Origin: Actinomycetes bacterium
Lineage (GTDB): Bacteria > Actinomycetota > Actinomycetes > Actinomycetales > Microbacteriaceae
Length of the DNA: 7,527 nucleotides
NCBI GenBank assembly: GCA_023450335.1
Contig: JAEXHA010000055.1
Coordinates: 1-7,527, forward strand
Direction: 5' to 3'
This document shows positions 1 through 5,483 of the stretch, in pieces. Position 1 is the stretch's first letter. Each line of letters starts with the position of its first letter. A model generated the notes under the pieces. That model was not told where the DNA came from. It searched no databases and worked only from the letters and a program-made list of their open reading frames with translations. The translations under genes were made by a program, and so were the position numbers.

Positions 1-50
1 TGCAGTTCGTGTTCGACGGTGACGCGGTCGTGGTCTACGCCGCCGGCTGA
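1..50 (+). CDS. C-terminal tail of an unidentified protein (5' end outside window)
   Basis: An open frame whose first whole codon is at position 3 runs to a TGA at 48-50 and encodes QFVFDGDAVVVYAAG. The codons mostly end in G or C (GTC, GTG, GAC, GCC), as expected for a real gene in this genome. The alternating hydrophobic residues suggest a terminal beta strand. Fifteen residues are too few to name a family. It is transcribed in the same direction as poxB, but the 117-nt gap and the repeat structure between them argue against a tight operon. Confidence 0.5.
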   Translation, partial: QFVFDGDAVVVYAAG

Positions 51-55
51 CCCGG

Positions 56-78
56 GCCGGTTGCGCCGCGCCACCGGC
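56..78 (+). terminator. Possible weak hairpin terminator after the upstream gene
   Basis: GCCGGT (56-61) can pair with ACCGGC (73-78) across an 11-nt GC-rich loop, starting 6 nt after the stop codon at 48-50. No T-tract follows. The position suits a terminator, but a six-pair stem is easy to find by chance in DNA this GC-rich. Confidence 0.25.
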
Positions 79-84
79 ATCCAC

Positions 85-126
85 CCCTCTCGTCGCCGCA
101 CGCAACCCTCTCGTCGCCGCACGCAA
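85..126. repeat. Perfect 21-bp tandem direct repeat (two copies)
   Basis: Copy 1 (85-105) and copy 2 (106-126) are identical and directly abutting; each begins CCCTCTCG and ends GCACGCAA. The pair lies in the gap upstream of poxB and ends 41 nt before the proposed ATG. It is flanked by CCACCCCT (81-88, overlapping copy 1) and AGGGGGTGG (126-134), which are complementary apart from one bulged G, so the block could fold as one larger hairpin or act as a paired operator. It could also be a recent slippage duplication with no function. Confidence 0.85.
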
Positions 127-131
127 GGGGG

Positions 132-168
132 TGGGAAGCCCTGCGCGGGCCGGGTACCGTGTGCGCCA
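132..168 (+). promoter_or_regulatory. Candidate leaderless promoter of poxB
   Basis: TACCGT (155-160) fits the actinobacterial -10 pattern TANNNT, and 7 nt separate it from the ATG at 168. Transcription would therefore start at or next to the start codon. A weak -35-like TGGGAA (132-137) lies 17 nt upstream. No Shine-Dalgarno sequence sits at a useful distance before the ATG; the only purine-rich stretch, around 125-137, is more than 30 nt away. This is an inference from spacing only. Confidence 0.4.
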
Positions 169-1898
169 TGGCCAACGTCGCAGAGTACTTCGTCGAGACC
201 TTGACCCGCGTGGGGGTCGACCGCATCTGGGGATTGTCGGGCGACTCGCTCAACGCGTTCACCGAGGCGCTGCGCCGCGACGGCACGATCGAGTGGCTGC
301 ACATGCGCCACGAAGAGGCCGCCGCGTTCGCCGCCGGCGCCGACGCCGAGCTGACCGGTGACCTCGCCGTCGTCGCCGGCTCGTGCGGACCGGGCAACCT
401 GCACTTCATCAACGGGCTGTTCGATGCCCACCGCAACCGCGTGCCGGTGCTGGCGATCGCCTCGCACATCCCGTCATCCGAGATCGGGGGAGGGTACTTC
501 CAGGAGACGCACCCGCAAGAGCTGTTCCGCGAGTGCAGCGTCTACTGCGAGATGATCGGCGACCCGTCGCAGCTGCCGTGGGTGCTCGAGATCGCGATGC
601 GCACGGCGGTCGAGAAGCGCGGTGTCGCGGTGGTGGTGGTGCCCGGCGACGTGTTCTTCCAGGAGGCACCCGGCCGCAGGCCCTCGGCGCCGATCCGTCG
701 CACGCTCAGTCGTGTCGTGCCGATCGAGACTGAACTGCGGGCCGCGGCCGACCTGCTCAACGACGCGAAGAAAGTCACCATCCTCGCCGGCGCCGGTGTC
801 GCCGGTGCCCACGACGAGGTGATCGCGCTGGCCGACGCCCTGCAGGCGCCGATCGTGCACGCTCTGCGCGGCAAGGAGCACATCGAGTGGGACAACCCGC
901 ACGATGTCGGCATGACCGGCCTGCTGGGCTTCGCGTCGGGCTACCGCGCGATGGACCGCTGCGACGCCCTGCTGATGCTGGGCACGGACTTTCCGTACCG
1001 CCAGTTCTTCCCCGAGAAGGCGAAGGTCGTGCAGGTCGACATCCGCGGCGAGCAGCTGGGCCGGCGCACGCCGATCGACATCGGGCTGGTCGGCGGGGTG
1101 CGCGAGACGGCCACCGCGCTGCTGCCGTTCATCGAGACCGGGCGCAGCGACCACCATCACACAGACAGCGTCGAGCACTACCGCAAGACCCGCACGCAGC
1201 TCGACGAGCTCGCCGTCGACGACGGCAAGACGCCGCTGCATCCGCAGTACGTCGCGCGGCTCATCGACGAGCTCGCCGCGCCCGACGCCGTGTTCACCGC
1301 CGACGTGGGCAGCCCGGTCATCTGGGCCGCCCGCTACCTCACGATGAACGGGCACCGGAGGCTGCTCGGATCGTTCATCCACGGTTCGATGGCGAACGCC
1401 CTGCCCCATGCCCTGGGTGCGCAGGCGGCCGACCGGTCACGGCAGGTGATCGCCCTGTCCGGCGACGGCGGACTCTCGATGCTCATGGGCGACCTGCTGT
1501 CGATCCGCCAGAACAACCTGCCGGTGAAGATCGTCGTGTTCAACAACTCGTCGCTCAACTTCGTCGAACTCGAGATGAAGGCCGCCGGCATCCTCACCTA
1601 CGGCACGGAGCTGGACAACCCCGACTTCGCCGAGGTGGCCCAGTCGATGGGCATCACCGGCATCCGCGTCGAGAAGGGGGACCAGCTGCGCGACGGGCTC
1701 GCGACGGCGCTGGCGATCGAGGGGCCGGCGCTGGTCGATGTCGTCACGGCGCGAGACGAGCTGTCGATCCCGCCGGCGATCACCTTCGCGCAGGCGAAGG
1801 GGTTCACGCTGTGGGCGCTGCGCACCGTCATGTCGGGGCGCGGCGACGAACTGATCGACCTGGCCGACACGAACGTGTGGCGACGACTGTTCGGGTGA
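168..1898 (+). CDS. poxB: Pyruvate:quinone dehydrogenase (pyruvate oxidase, PoxB/Pqo)
   Basis: Peripheral-membrane ThDP/FAD enzyme that oxidatively decarboxylates pyruvate to acetate and CO2 and passes electrons to the quinone pool (menaquinone expected here). At 576 aa it is close to E. coli PoxB (572 aa) and aligns by eye along its whole length. Landmarks include RIWGLSGDSLN near residues 20-29, RHEE around 47-50 with E49 aligning to the catalytic ThDP glutamate, SCGPGN, the PSSEIG...YFQETHPQELFREC block, the central FAD-domain HALRGKEH and GMTGLLGF, and the ThDP/Mg motif GDGG (432-435) followed by FNNSS (Asn459/460). The end (SGRGDELIDLA...) matches the membrane-binding alpha-peptide region of E. 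coli PoxB, so lipid activation may be retained. An in-frame GTG at 159 is the alternative start. I prefer ATG 168 because it matches the homologue's N-terminus and sits 7 nt after a -10 box. Convergent with lsr2. Confidence 0.95.
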   Translation: MANVAEYFVETLTRVGVDRIWGLSGDSLNAFTEALRRDGTIEWLHMRHEEAAAFAAGADAELTGDLAVVAGSCGPGNLHFINGLFDAHRNRVPVLAIASHIPSSEIGGGYFQETHPQELFRECSVYCEMIGDPSQLPWVLEIAMRTAVEKRGVAVVVVPGDVFFQEAPGRRPSAPIRRTLSRVVPIETELRAAADLLNDAKKVTILAGAGVAGAHDEVIALADALQAPIVHALRGKEHIEWDNPHDVGMTGLLGFASGYRAMDRCDALLMLGTDFPYRQFFPEKAKVVQVDIRGEQLGRRTPIDIGLVGGVRETATALLPFIETGRSDHHHTDSVEHYRKTRTQLDELAVDDGKTPLHPQYVARLIDELAAPDAVFTADVGSPVIWAARYLTMNGHRRLLGSFIHGSMANALPHALGAQAADRSRQVIALSGDGGLSMLMGDLLSIRQNNLPVKIVVFNNSSLNFVELEMKAAGILTYGTELDNPDFAEVAQSMGITGIRVEKGDQLRDGLATALAIEGPALVDVVTARDELSIPPAITFAQAKGFTLWALRTVMSGRGDELIDLADTNVWRRLFG

Positions 1899-1900
1899 CG

Positions 1901-1921
1901 TCTGCGGCGGTCAGGCCGCGG
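1901..1921 (+). terminator. Possible poxB terminator hairpin
   Basis: GCGGC (1904-1908) can pair with GCCGC (1915-1919) around a 6-nt loop, and the stem can be extended with a G-T and a C-G pair. It begins a few bases after the poxB stop at 1896-1898, in the 84-nt gap between convergent poxB and lsr2. There is no T-run. The rest of the gap is G-rich with no further recognisable element. Confidence 0.3.
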
Positions 1922-1982
1922 CGCGGGTGGGGCGGGGCTCGCAGGGGTGGGTCGCGGAGCGCGCGTCCGTGCCGGGTGCGGG

Positions 1983-2330
1983 TCAGTGCGCGGCGTCGTA
2001 CGCCTCGAGCACAGCGGCCGGCACGCGGCCCCGCTCTGAGACGGTGTATCCGTTGTCGGCCGCCCACGCCCGGATCGGCGCGTAGTCACGCTGCCCCGAC
2101 CGCTTCTGCGTGCGACGACCGGTCGACGCCGCCGCAGACCGGGTCGAGACCGAGCGCGCCGCGGCGACGTACGGCGAAAGGGCATCGCGCAAGGCGGCGG
2201 CATTGCTGTCGGTGAGGTCGATCTCGTAGGCGGTGCCGTCGAGCGAGAACAGGACGGTCTCGCCCTCACCCACCTCGAGCACGGTGCCGTCCAGGTCGTC
2301 TACGAGCTGGTGCACGATTCGTCGGGCCAT
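1983..2330 (-). CDS. lsr2: Lsr2 family nucleoid-associated DNA-bridging protein
   Basis: Lsr2 is the actinobacterial functional counterpart of H-NS. It oligomerises on AT-rich DNA, silences horizontally acquired genes and shapes the nucleoid. This 115-aa protein has the usual length and two-part layout. The N-terminal dimerisation domain (about 1-60) carries the hallmark VDDLDG near residue 10 and SLDGTAYEIDLT near 29-40. A basic Ala/Ser/Arg linker follows (about 58-80). The C-terminal DNA-binding domain (about 80-115) contains IRAWAADNGYTVSERGRVP, and R100-G101-R102 is the minor-groove RGR hook. The ATG (complement 2328-2330) follows a TAGGCT -10-like box by 6 nt with no Shine-Dalgarno sequence. 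It lies 58 nt downstream of the ramA-like gene on the same strand, but a hairpin between them and its own candidate promoter suggest separate transcription. Actinobacteria often carry more than one Lsr2 paralogue, so this need not be the main copy. Confidence 0.95.
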   Translation of the reverse strand: MARRIVHQLVDDLDGTVLEVGEGETVLFSLDGTAYEIDLTDSNAAALRDALSPYVAAARSVSTRSAAASTGRRTQKRSGQRDYAPIRAWAADNGYTVSERGRVPAAVLEAYDAAH

Positions 2331-2366
2331 GCGTTGAGCCTATCGAGGGTGGATGCCGGGGCGACA
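2328..2366 (-). promoter_or_regulatory. Candidate leaderless promoter of lsr2
   Basis: Read on the minus strand, TAGGCT (complement 2337-2342) matches TANNNT and is followed by exactly 6 nt (CAACGC) and then the ATG. A poor -35-like TGTCGC lies about 18 nt upstream (complement 2361-2366). No ribosome-binding site is visible, which fits a leaderless mRNA. Confidence 0.4.
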
Positions 2367-2373
2367 GAGCCCG

Positions 2374-2388
2374 CCCGCGACACGCGGG
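2374..2388 (-). terminator. Hairpin directly after the ramA-like gene
   Basis: On the minus strand the TGA stop (complement 2389-2391) is followed at once by CCCGCG-TGT-CGCGGG, a perfect 6-bp stem with a 3-nt loop and no T-tract. It probably ends or attenuates transcription of the regulator gene before lsr2. Confidence 0.45.
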
Positions 2389-3243
2389 TCACGGCAGCAG
2401 ACCGGCCCGGCGGGCGCGGGCCACGGCGGCGTGCCGGGTGGAGGCGTCGAGCTTGGCCATCGCCGACTGCAGGTACGACTTGACGGTGCCTTCGCGCAGG
2501 TTCAGGGCCGCGGCGATCTCGGCGTTGGTCGAGCCCAGCGCGGCGCACGCCAGCACGTCCAGCTCACGCCGCGACACCGCGACATCCAGCGGCAGATGGT
2601 CGGGGCGGTCCTGCGCGATCGCCGCCAGACGGTGCTCGACGGCGGCCAGGCGCTGCCGCAGGTTCTCGTCGGTCACGGACGCGGCGATCGTGCGCAGTTC
2701 GGCGAAGCTCTCACGCAGATCCTCCTGCGCCGACGCGGGCAGCGTCGCGATCGGTTCGGTGCGCGGCACGGCCGCCAGCCGTCGCTCGACCTCGTCGCGC
2801 ACGCGCAGCTCGGTCGAGATCGCGTCCGCGGCGCGGAAGACCGGTCCGGCCACGAGGTCGCCGACCGGCTGCGGCTCCCACGAGCCGCAGTAGATCATGC
2901 CGCGCGGGCGGCCGCTGACCACGACCGGCACGGCGACCAGCGTCGCAATGCCCTCACCGAGGATCGCCCGGTCGTAATGGTGGGTGATGGTGCGGGCGCT
3001 GCGATACTCCAGCGCCAGCCGGGGACGCCTCTCGACCATCGCGGCGCCGCCCAGACCCCGGCCGCGCTCGACGATGAGACCGTCGATGTTGTGGGTGCGG
3101 GCGCCGGCGATCGTCGACACGTGCACCGCTCCGTCGTGCTCGAGGCCGGCGAAGATCACGGGAAAGCGGGTGTGGCGTGCCAGATCGGCGACCGCCGGTG
3201 CGACGAGTCGGGCATCACTGTCGATATCGACCGGTGATCCCAC
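2389..3243 (-). CDS. ramA: GAF-LuxR family regulator, RamA-like (acetate metabolism regulator)
   Basis: Cytoplasmic DNA-binding regulator of 284 aa; C. glutamicum RamA, as I recall it, is 282 aa. Residues about 10-150 form a GAF-like sensor domain, with VERGRGLGGAAM near 58-69 and VAVPVVVSGRPRGMIYCGS near 103-121. Residues about 172-213 form a charged helical linker. Residues about 223-284 form the LuxR HTH: SRRELDVLACAALGSTN, then EGTVKSYLQSAMAKLDA as recognition and dimerisation helices, ending RRAGLLP. The C-terminal region closely resembles RamA (ELDVLAC.ALG.TN, TVKSYL.S.M.KL, ending ALP). Residue D53 is not in a receiver domain, and no response-regulator domain is present. The start is GTG (complement 3241-3243), with only a weak purine stretch (AGTAGGT) upstream. 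It is divergent from the DUF485-symporter operon, matching a role in acetate uptake and metabolism. The effector is unknown. The family call is strong; strict orthology is inferred. Confidence 0.85.
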   Translation of the reverse strand: MGSPVDIDSDARLVAPAVADLARHTRFPVIFAGLEHDGAVHVSTIAGARTHNIDGLIVERGRGLGGAAMVERRPRLALEYRSARTITHHYDRAILGEGIATLVAVPVVVSGRPRGMIYCGSWEPQPVGDLVAGPVFRAADAISTELRVRDEVERRLAAVPRTEPIATLPASAQEDLRESFAELRTIAASVTDENLRQRLAAVEHRLAAIAQDRPDHLPLDVAVSRRELDVLACAALGSTNAEIAAALNLREGTVKSYLQSAMAKLDASTRHAAVARARRAGLLP

Positions 3244-3265
3244 GCACTACCTACTTTCGGGGGTG

Positions 3266-3285
3266 ACGGCTGCATTGCCGTTTTT
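3266..3285. repeat. Inverted repeat ACGGC-N6-GCCGT followed by T-run
   Basis: ACGGC (3266-3270), a 6-nt spacer TGCATT and GCCGT (3277-3281) form a perfect 5-bp inverted repeat, and the T's continue to 3285. On the + strand this looks like a small intrinsic terminator, but it sits between divergent genes and overlaps the best -35 candidate, so an operator is at least as likely. Confidence 0.4.
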
Positions 3286-3360
3286 CGTAGCGTCGACGAT
3301 ACCACGCGGTCTGTCACCGTCGGCGGGCCGGAAAGAGCAGTGCAGCTCCTCCAGAAAGGC

Positions 3361-3365
3361 AAGGA
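3361..3365 (+). promoter_or_regulatory. Ribosome-binding site of the DUF485 gene
   Basis: AAGGA lies 6 nt before the ATG at 3372, which supports that start. Unlike poxB and lsr2, this gene has a leader. Confidence 0.7.
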
Positions 3366-3371
3366 CGCCAC

Positions 3372-3722
3372 ATGTCACTCCCCCCTCGAGAAACCGCCCC
3401 GCCAGGCGTCATCGACTACGTCGCGGTCGAGCAGTCGCCCCGGTTCACCCATCTCAAAAAGCGCCATCGCAGTTTCGTGTGGCCGCTGACGGTCGGGTTC
3501 CTCGTCTGGTACTTCGCGTACGTGCTGCTCTCGTCGTACGCGACGGACTTCATGGCCACGCGCGTGACCGGTGACATCACGGTCGGCCTGCTGATGGGCC
3601 TCGGTCAGTTCGTCACGACCTTCGCGATCACCATGTGGTACGTCTGGTACGCCAATCGCAAGCTCGACCCGATCTCCTCCGAGATCCGCGCGGAGCTCGA
3701 GCAGCAGGAGGTCGCCTCGTGA
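3372..3722 (+). CDS. DUF485 family small membrane protein (YjcH-like)
   Basis: A 116-aa integral membrane protein of the DUF485/YjcH family, usually encoded directly upstream of acetate-type SSS symporters and assumed to assist or accompany them; its biochemical role is not established. A hydrophilic N-terminus (1-33) is followed by RFTHLKKRHRSFVWPLT, typical of the family, and two predicted membrane helices (about 35-55, FVWPLTVGFLVWYFAYVLLSS region, and about 70-93, VGLLMGLGQFVTTFAITMWYV region). The loop carries YATDFMATRV, and the acidic C-terminal tail follows YANRKLDPISSEIRAEL. The ATG is set by AAGGA 6 nt upstream. Its stop (TGA 3720-3722) overlaps the symporter GTG (3719-3721) by 3 nt, giving a 4-nt gene overlap and translational coupling, which is strong evidence for a shared operon. 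Confidence 0.92.
   Translation: MSLPPRETAPPGVIDYVAVEQSPRFTHLKKRHRSFVWPLTVGFLVWYFAYVLLSSYATDFMATRVTGDITVGLLMGLGQFVTTFAITMWYVWYANRKLDPISSEIRAELEQQEVAS
3706..3711 (+). promoter_or_regulatory. Ribosome-binding site fixing the symporter start
   Basis: A perfect AGGAGG inside the end of the DUF485 gene lies 7 nt before GTG 3719. It decides the start in favour of the GTGA overlap rather than the upstream in-frame ATG at 3635, whose extra residues are out-of-frame DUF485 coding sequence. Confidence 0.85.
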
Positions 3723-5341
3723 ACGAGTTCTGGAGCACCGTGACCGCCGCCGTCGACACGGTCGAGAACAACCCCGTCCTGAACATGTCGATCTTCGGCG
3801 CGTTCGTGGCCGTCACGCTGTTCATCGTCATCCGGGCCAGCCGCAACAACCGCACCGCCGCCGACTACTACGCCGCGGGCCGCTCGTTCACGGGCCCGCA
3901 GAACGGCTTCGCGATCTCGGGCGATTACCTGTCGGCCGCGTCGTTCCTCGGCATCTGCGGCGCCATCGCCGTCAACGGCTACGACGGGTTCCTGTACTCC
4001 ATCGGGTTCCTCGTCGCATGGCTGGTCGCGCTGCTGCTGGTGGCCGAGCTCATGCGCAACACCGGCAAGTTCACGATGGCCGACGTGCTCTCGTTCCGCC
4101 TCAAGCAGGCGCCGGTGCGCATGGCCGCGGCCATCACGACCCTGGCGGTCTGCTTCTTCTATCTGCTCGCGCAGATGGCCGGGGCGGGTGCTCTGGTGTC
4201 GCTGCTGCTGGGCATCCAGGAGCAGATCGGCCAATCGGTGGTCGTGGCCGTCGTGGGCGTGCTGATGATCGTCTACGTGCTCATCGGCGGCATGAAGGGC
4301 ACCACCTGGGTGCAGATCGTCAAGGCGTTCCTGCTCATCGGCGGCGCCGTCGTCATGACCATCTGGGTGCTCTCCCTCAACGGGTTCAACCTGAACACGC
4401 TGCTGGAAAGCGCGGTGGCCGCCTCGGCCTCCGACCCGCAGGACGCGATCCTCGGACCGGGTCTGAAGTACGGGGCCAACCCGCTCGACTTCATCTCGCT
4501 GGCCATCGCGCTGGTGCTGGGCACCGCGGGTCTGCCGCACGTGCTCATGCGCTTCTACACGGTGCCCACCGCGAAGGAGGCACGTCGCTCGGTGGTGTGG
4601 GCCATCTGGCTCATCGGCCTGTTCTACCTGCTGACGCTCGTGCTCGGTTACGGCGCCGCGGCGCTGGTCGGGCCGGAGACGATCCAGGCCGCACCCGGCG
4701 GTGTGAACTCGGCCGCGCCGCTGCTGGCGCTCGAGCTGGGCGGCCCGCTGCTGCTCGGGTTCATCTCGGCGGTCGCGTTCGCCACGATCCTCGCGGTCGT
4801 GGCCGGGCTGACGATCACCGCGGCGGCATCGTTCGCCCACGACATCTACGCGAACGTCGTGAAGAAGGGGAAGGTCGCCCCCGACGGCGAGGTCAAGGTC
4901 GCCCGCCGCACGGTCGTGGTCATCGGCATCCTCGCGATCATCGGCGGCATCGGCGTGCAGAACCAGAACGTCGCGTTCCTCGTGGCGCTCGCGTTCGCGG
5001 TGGCGGCGTCGGCGAACCTGCCGACGATCATCTACTCGCTGTTCTGGCGCGGATTCACCACGCGCGGCGCAGTGTGGAGCATGTACGGCGGCCTCGTCGC
5101 CGCGATCGGGCTGATCGTGCTCTCGCCCGTGTTCTGGGGCACCGACACGAGCGTGTTCCGCAACGTGGGTACGGCGATCTGGCCGCTGAACAACCCGGGC
5201 ATCGTGTCGATCCCGCTCGGGTTCTTGTTCGGCTGGCTCGGCTCGGTCACCTCGCGGCGGGCCGAAGACCCGGTCAAGGCCGCCGAGATGGAGGTGAGAT
5301 CGCTCACCGGCTACGGCGCCGAGAAAGCCGTAGAGCACTGA
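3719..5341 (+). CDS. actP: Cation/acetate (monocarboxylate) symporter, SSS family, ActP/MctC type
   Basis: Inner-membrane sodium:solute-symporter family protein (LeuT fold) that imports acetate and probably related short monocarboxylates such as propionate or pyruvate, driven by Na+ or H+. It has 540 aa, close to E. coli ActP and C. glutamicum MctC (about 550 aa). About 13 hydrophobic helices can be traced, the first at 22-40. Family landmarks are ADYYAAGRSFTGPQNG (48-63), ISGDYLSAASFLG (66-78), GGMKGTTWVQIVKAFLL (190-206), the signature GLPHVLMRFYTVP (271-283) and AFATILAVVAGLTITAAAS (353-371), the helix that carries the Na+-site Ser/Thr in this superfamily, followed by AHDIY. The GTG start is set by AGGAGG 7 nt upstream and overlaps the DUF485 stop. 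Pairing with DUF485 and a divergent RamA-like gene mirrors control of mctC in corynebacteria. Exact substrate range and the coupling ion cannot be read from sequence. Confidence 0.93.
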   Translation: MNEFWSTVTAAVDTVENNPVLNMSIFGAFVAVTLFIVIRASRNNRTAADYYAAGRSFTGPQNGFAISGDYLSAASFLGICGAIAVNGYDGFLYSIGFLVAWLVALLLVAELMRNTGKFTMADVLSFRLKQAPVRMAAAITTLAVCFFYLLAQMAGAGALVSLLLGIQEQIGQSVVVAVVGVLMIVYVLIGGMKGTTWVQIVKAFLLIGGAVVMTIWVLSLNGFNLNTLLESAVAASASDPQDAILGPGLKYGANPLDFISLAIALVLGTAGLPHVLMRFYTVPTAKEARRSVVWAIWLIGLFYLLTLVLGYGAAALVGPETIQAAPGGVNSAAPLLALELGGPLLLGFISAVAFATILAVVAGLTITAAASFAHDIYANVVKKGKVAPDGEVKVARRTVVVIGILAIIGGIGVQNQNVAFLVALAFAVAASANLPTIIYSLFWRGFTTRGAVWSMYGGLVAAIGLIVLSPVFWGTDTSVFRNVGTAIWPLNNPGIVSIPLGFLFGWLGSVTSRRAEDPVKAAEMEVRSLTGYGAEKAVEH

Positions 5342-5356
5342 GCGCCCCACGGCGCT
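5341..5356 (+). terminator. Short hairpin overlapping the actP stop codon
   Basis: AGCGCC (5341-5346), loop CCAC, GGCGCT (5351-5356) is a perfect 6-bp stem whose first base is the last base of the actP TGA. It probably works with the larger hairpin 10 nt downstream, or as a 3'-end stabiliser. Confidence 0.4.
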
Positions 5357-5366
5357 GAGACACAGC

Positions 5367-5406
5367 GCGACGCGGCCCCGGCGGGTGGACTCCGGGGCCG
5401 CGTCGC
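5367..5406. terminator. Strong 15-bp hairpin terminator, convergent actP/ogt
   Basis: GCGACGCGGCCCCGG (5367-5381) and CCGGGGCCGCGTCGC (5392-5406) are perfectly complementary over 15 bp around a 10-nt loop. There is no T-tract on either strand, as is common for actinobacterial terminators. Symmetry and position, 26 nt after actP and about 78 nt beyond the ogt stop, suit a bidirectional terminator. Confidence 0.85.
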
Positions 5407-5411
5407 CGTGT

Positions 5412-5435
5412 GCCCGGGCGGCCTACTCGCCGGGC
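5412..5435 (-). terminator. Second hairpin, on the ogt side of the convergent gap
   Basis: GCCCG (5412-5416) plus GCG (5418-5420) can pair with CGC (5428-5430) plus CGGGC (5431-5435), leaving one bulged G and a 7-nt loop. It sits between the strong hairpin and the ogt stop and may be the primary stop for ogt transcripts. Confidence 0.4.
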
Positions 5436-5439
5436 AGGT

Positions 5440-5469
5440 CGGTCGACCGGTGACGCACGCGCGGTCGAC
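5440..5469. repeat. CGGTCGACCG palindrome with a second CGGTCGAC 22 bp away
   Basis: CGGTCGACCG (5440-5449) is a perfect 10-bp palindrome. CGGTCGAC recurs at 5462-5469, a 22-bp start-to-start distance. Both lie just past the ogt stop. Function unknown; chance is a real possibility in this base composition. Confidence 0.4.
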
Positions 5470-5483
5470 GGGTGGCGAAGACG

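Larger units (their letters stand above)
3244..3371. promoter_or_regulatory. Divergent regulatory region of ramA-like gene and symporter operon
   Basis: This 128-bp gap must hold promoters in both directions. For the + strand operon the best pair I see is TTGCCG (3275-3280), 17 nt, GATACC (3298-3303), which would leave a leader of roughly 60 nt. For the minus strand a GTGACA (complement 3312-3317) resembles -35, but its -10 partner is poor. CGGGGGT (3258-3264) resembles a single RamA-type G-stretch half-site. The inverted repeat ACGGC (3266-3270)/GCCGT (3277-3281) overlaps the -35 candidate. Promoter assignments are tentative. Confidence 0.5.

Noticed and set aside
85..126. CRISPR-like array or insertion-sequence end
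   Set aside because: Only two directly abutting units with no spacers, no transposase, no terminal inverted repeats of an IS and no target-site duplication.
474..1409. 311-codon open frame antisense to poxB
   Set aside because: Shadow frame caused by high GC; composition is unlike a protein and the opposite strand is unambiguous PoxB.
2353..3237. 294-codon + strand open frame opposite the RamA-like gene
   Set aside because: Gly/Arg/Gln-rich shadow; the minus strand encodes recognisable GAF and LuxR HTH domains.
3266..3285. Intrinsic terminator (stem plus T-run)
   Set aside because: It lies between divergent gene starts, where no + strand transcript from upstream should end; the stem is only 5 bp. 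Kept as a possible operator instead.
3635..3718. Upstream ATG start for the symporter adding 28 residues
   Set aside because: The extra residues are an Arg-rich out-of-frame reading of the DUF485 gene, while GTG 3719 has a perfect AGGAGG 7 nt upstream.
3605..5350. 581-codon open frame antisense to the symporter gene
   Set aside because: Its translation is His/Arg/Asp/Glu-rich low-complexity sequence typical of the antisense of GC-rich genes, and the + strand frame is a clear SSS transporter.
4018..5358. 446-codon + strand frame inside the symporter gene
   Set aside because: Arg/Ala/His-rich out-of-frame reading of the transporter with no family resemblance.
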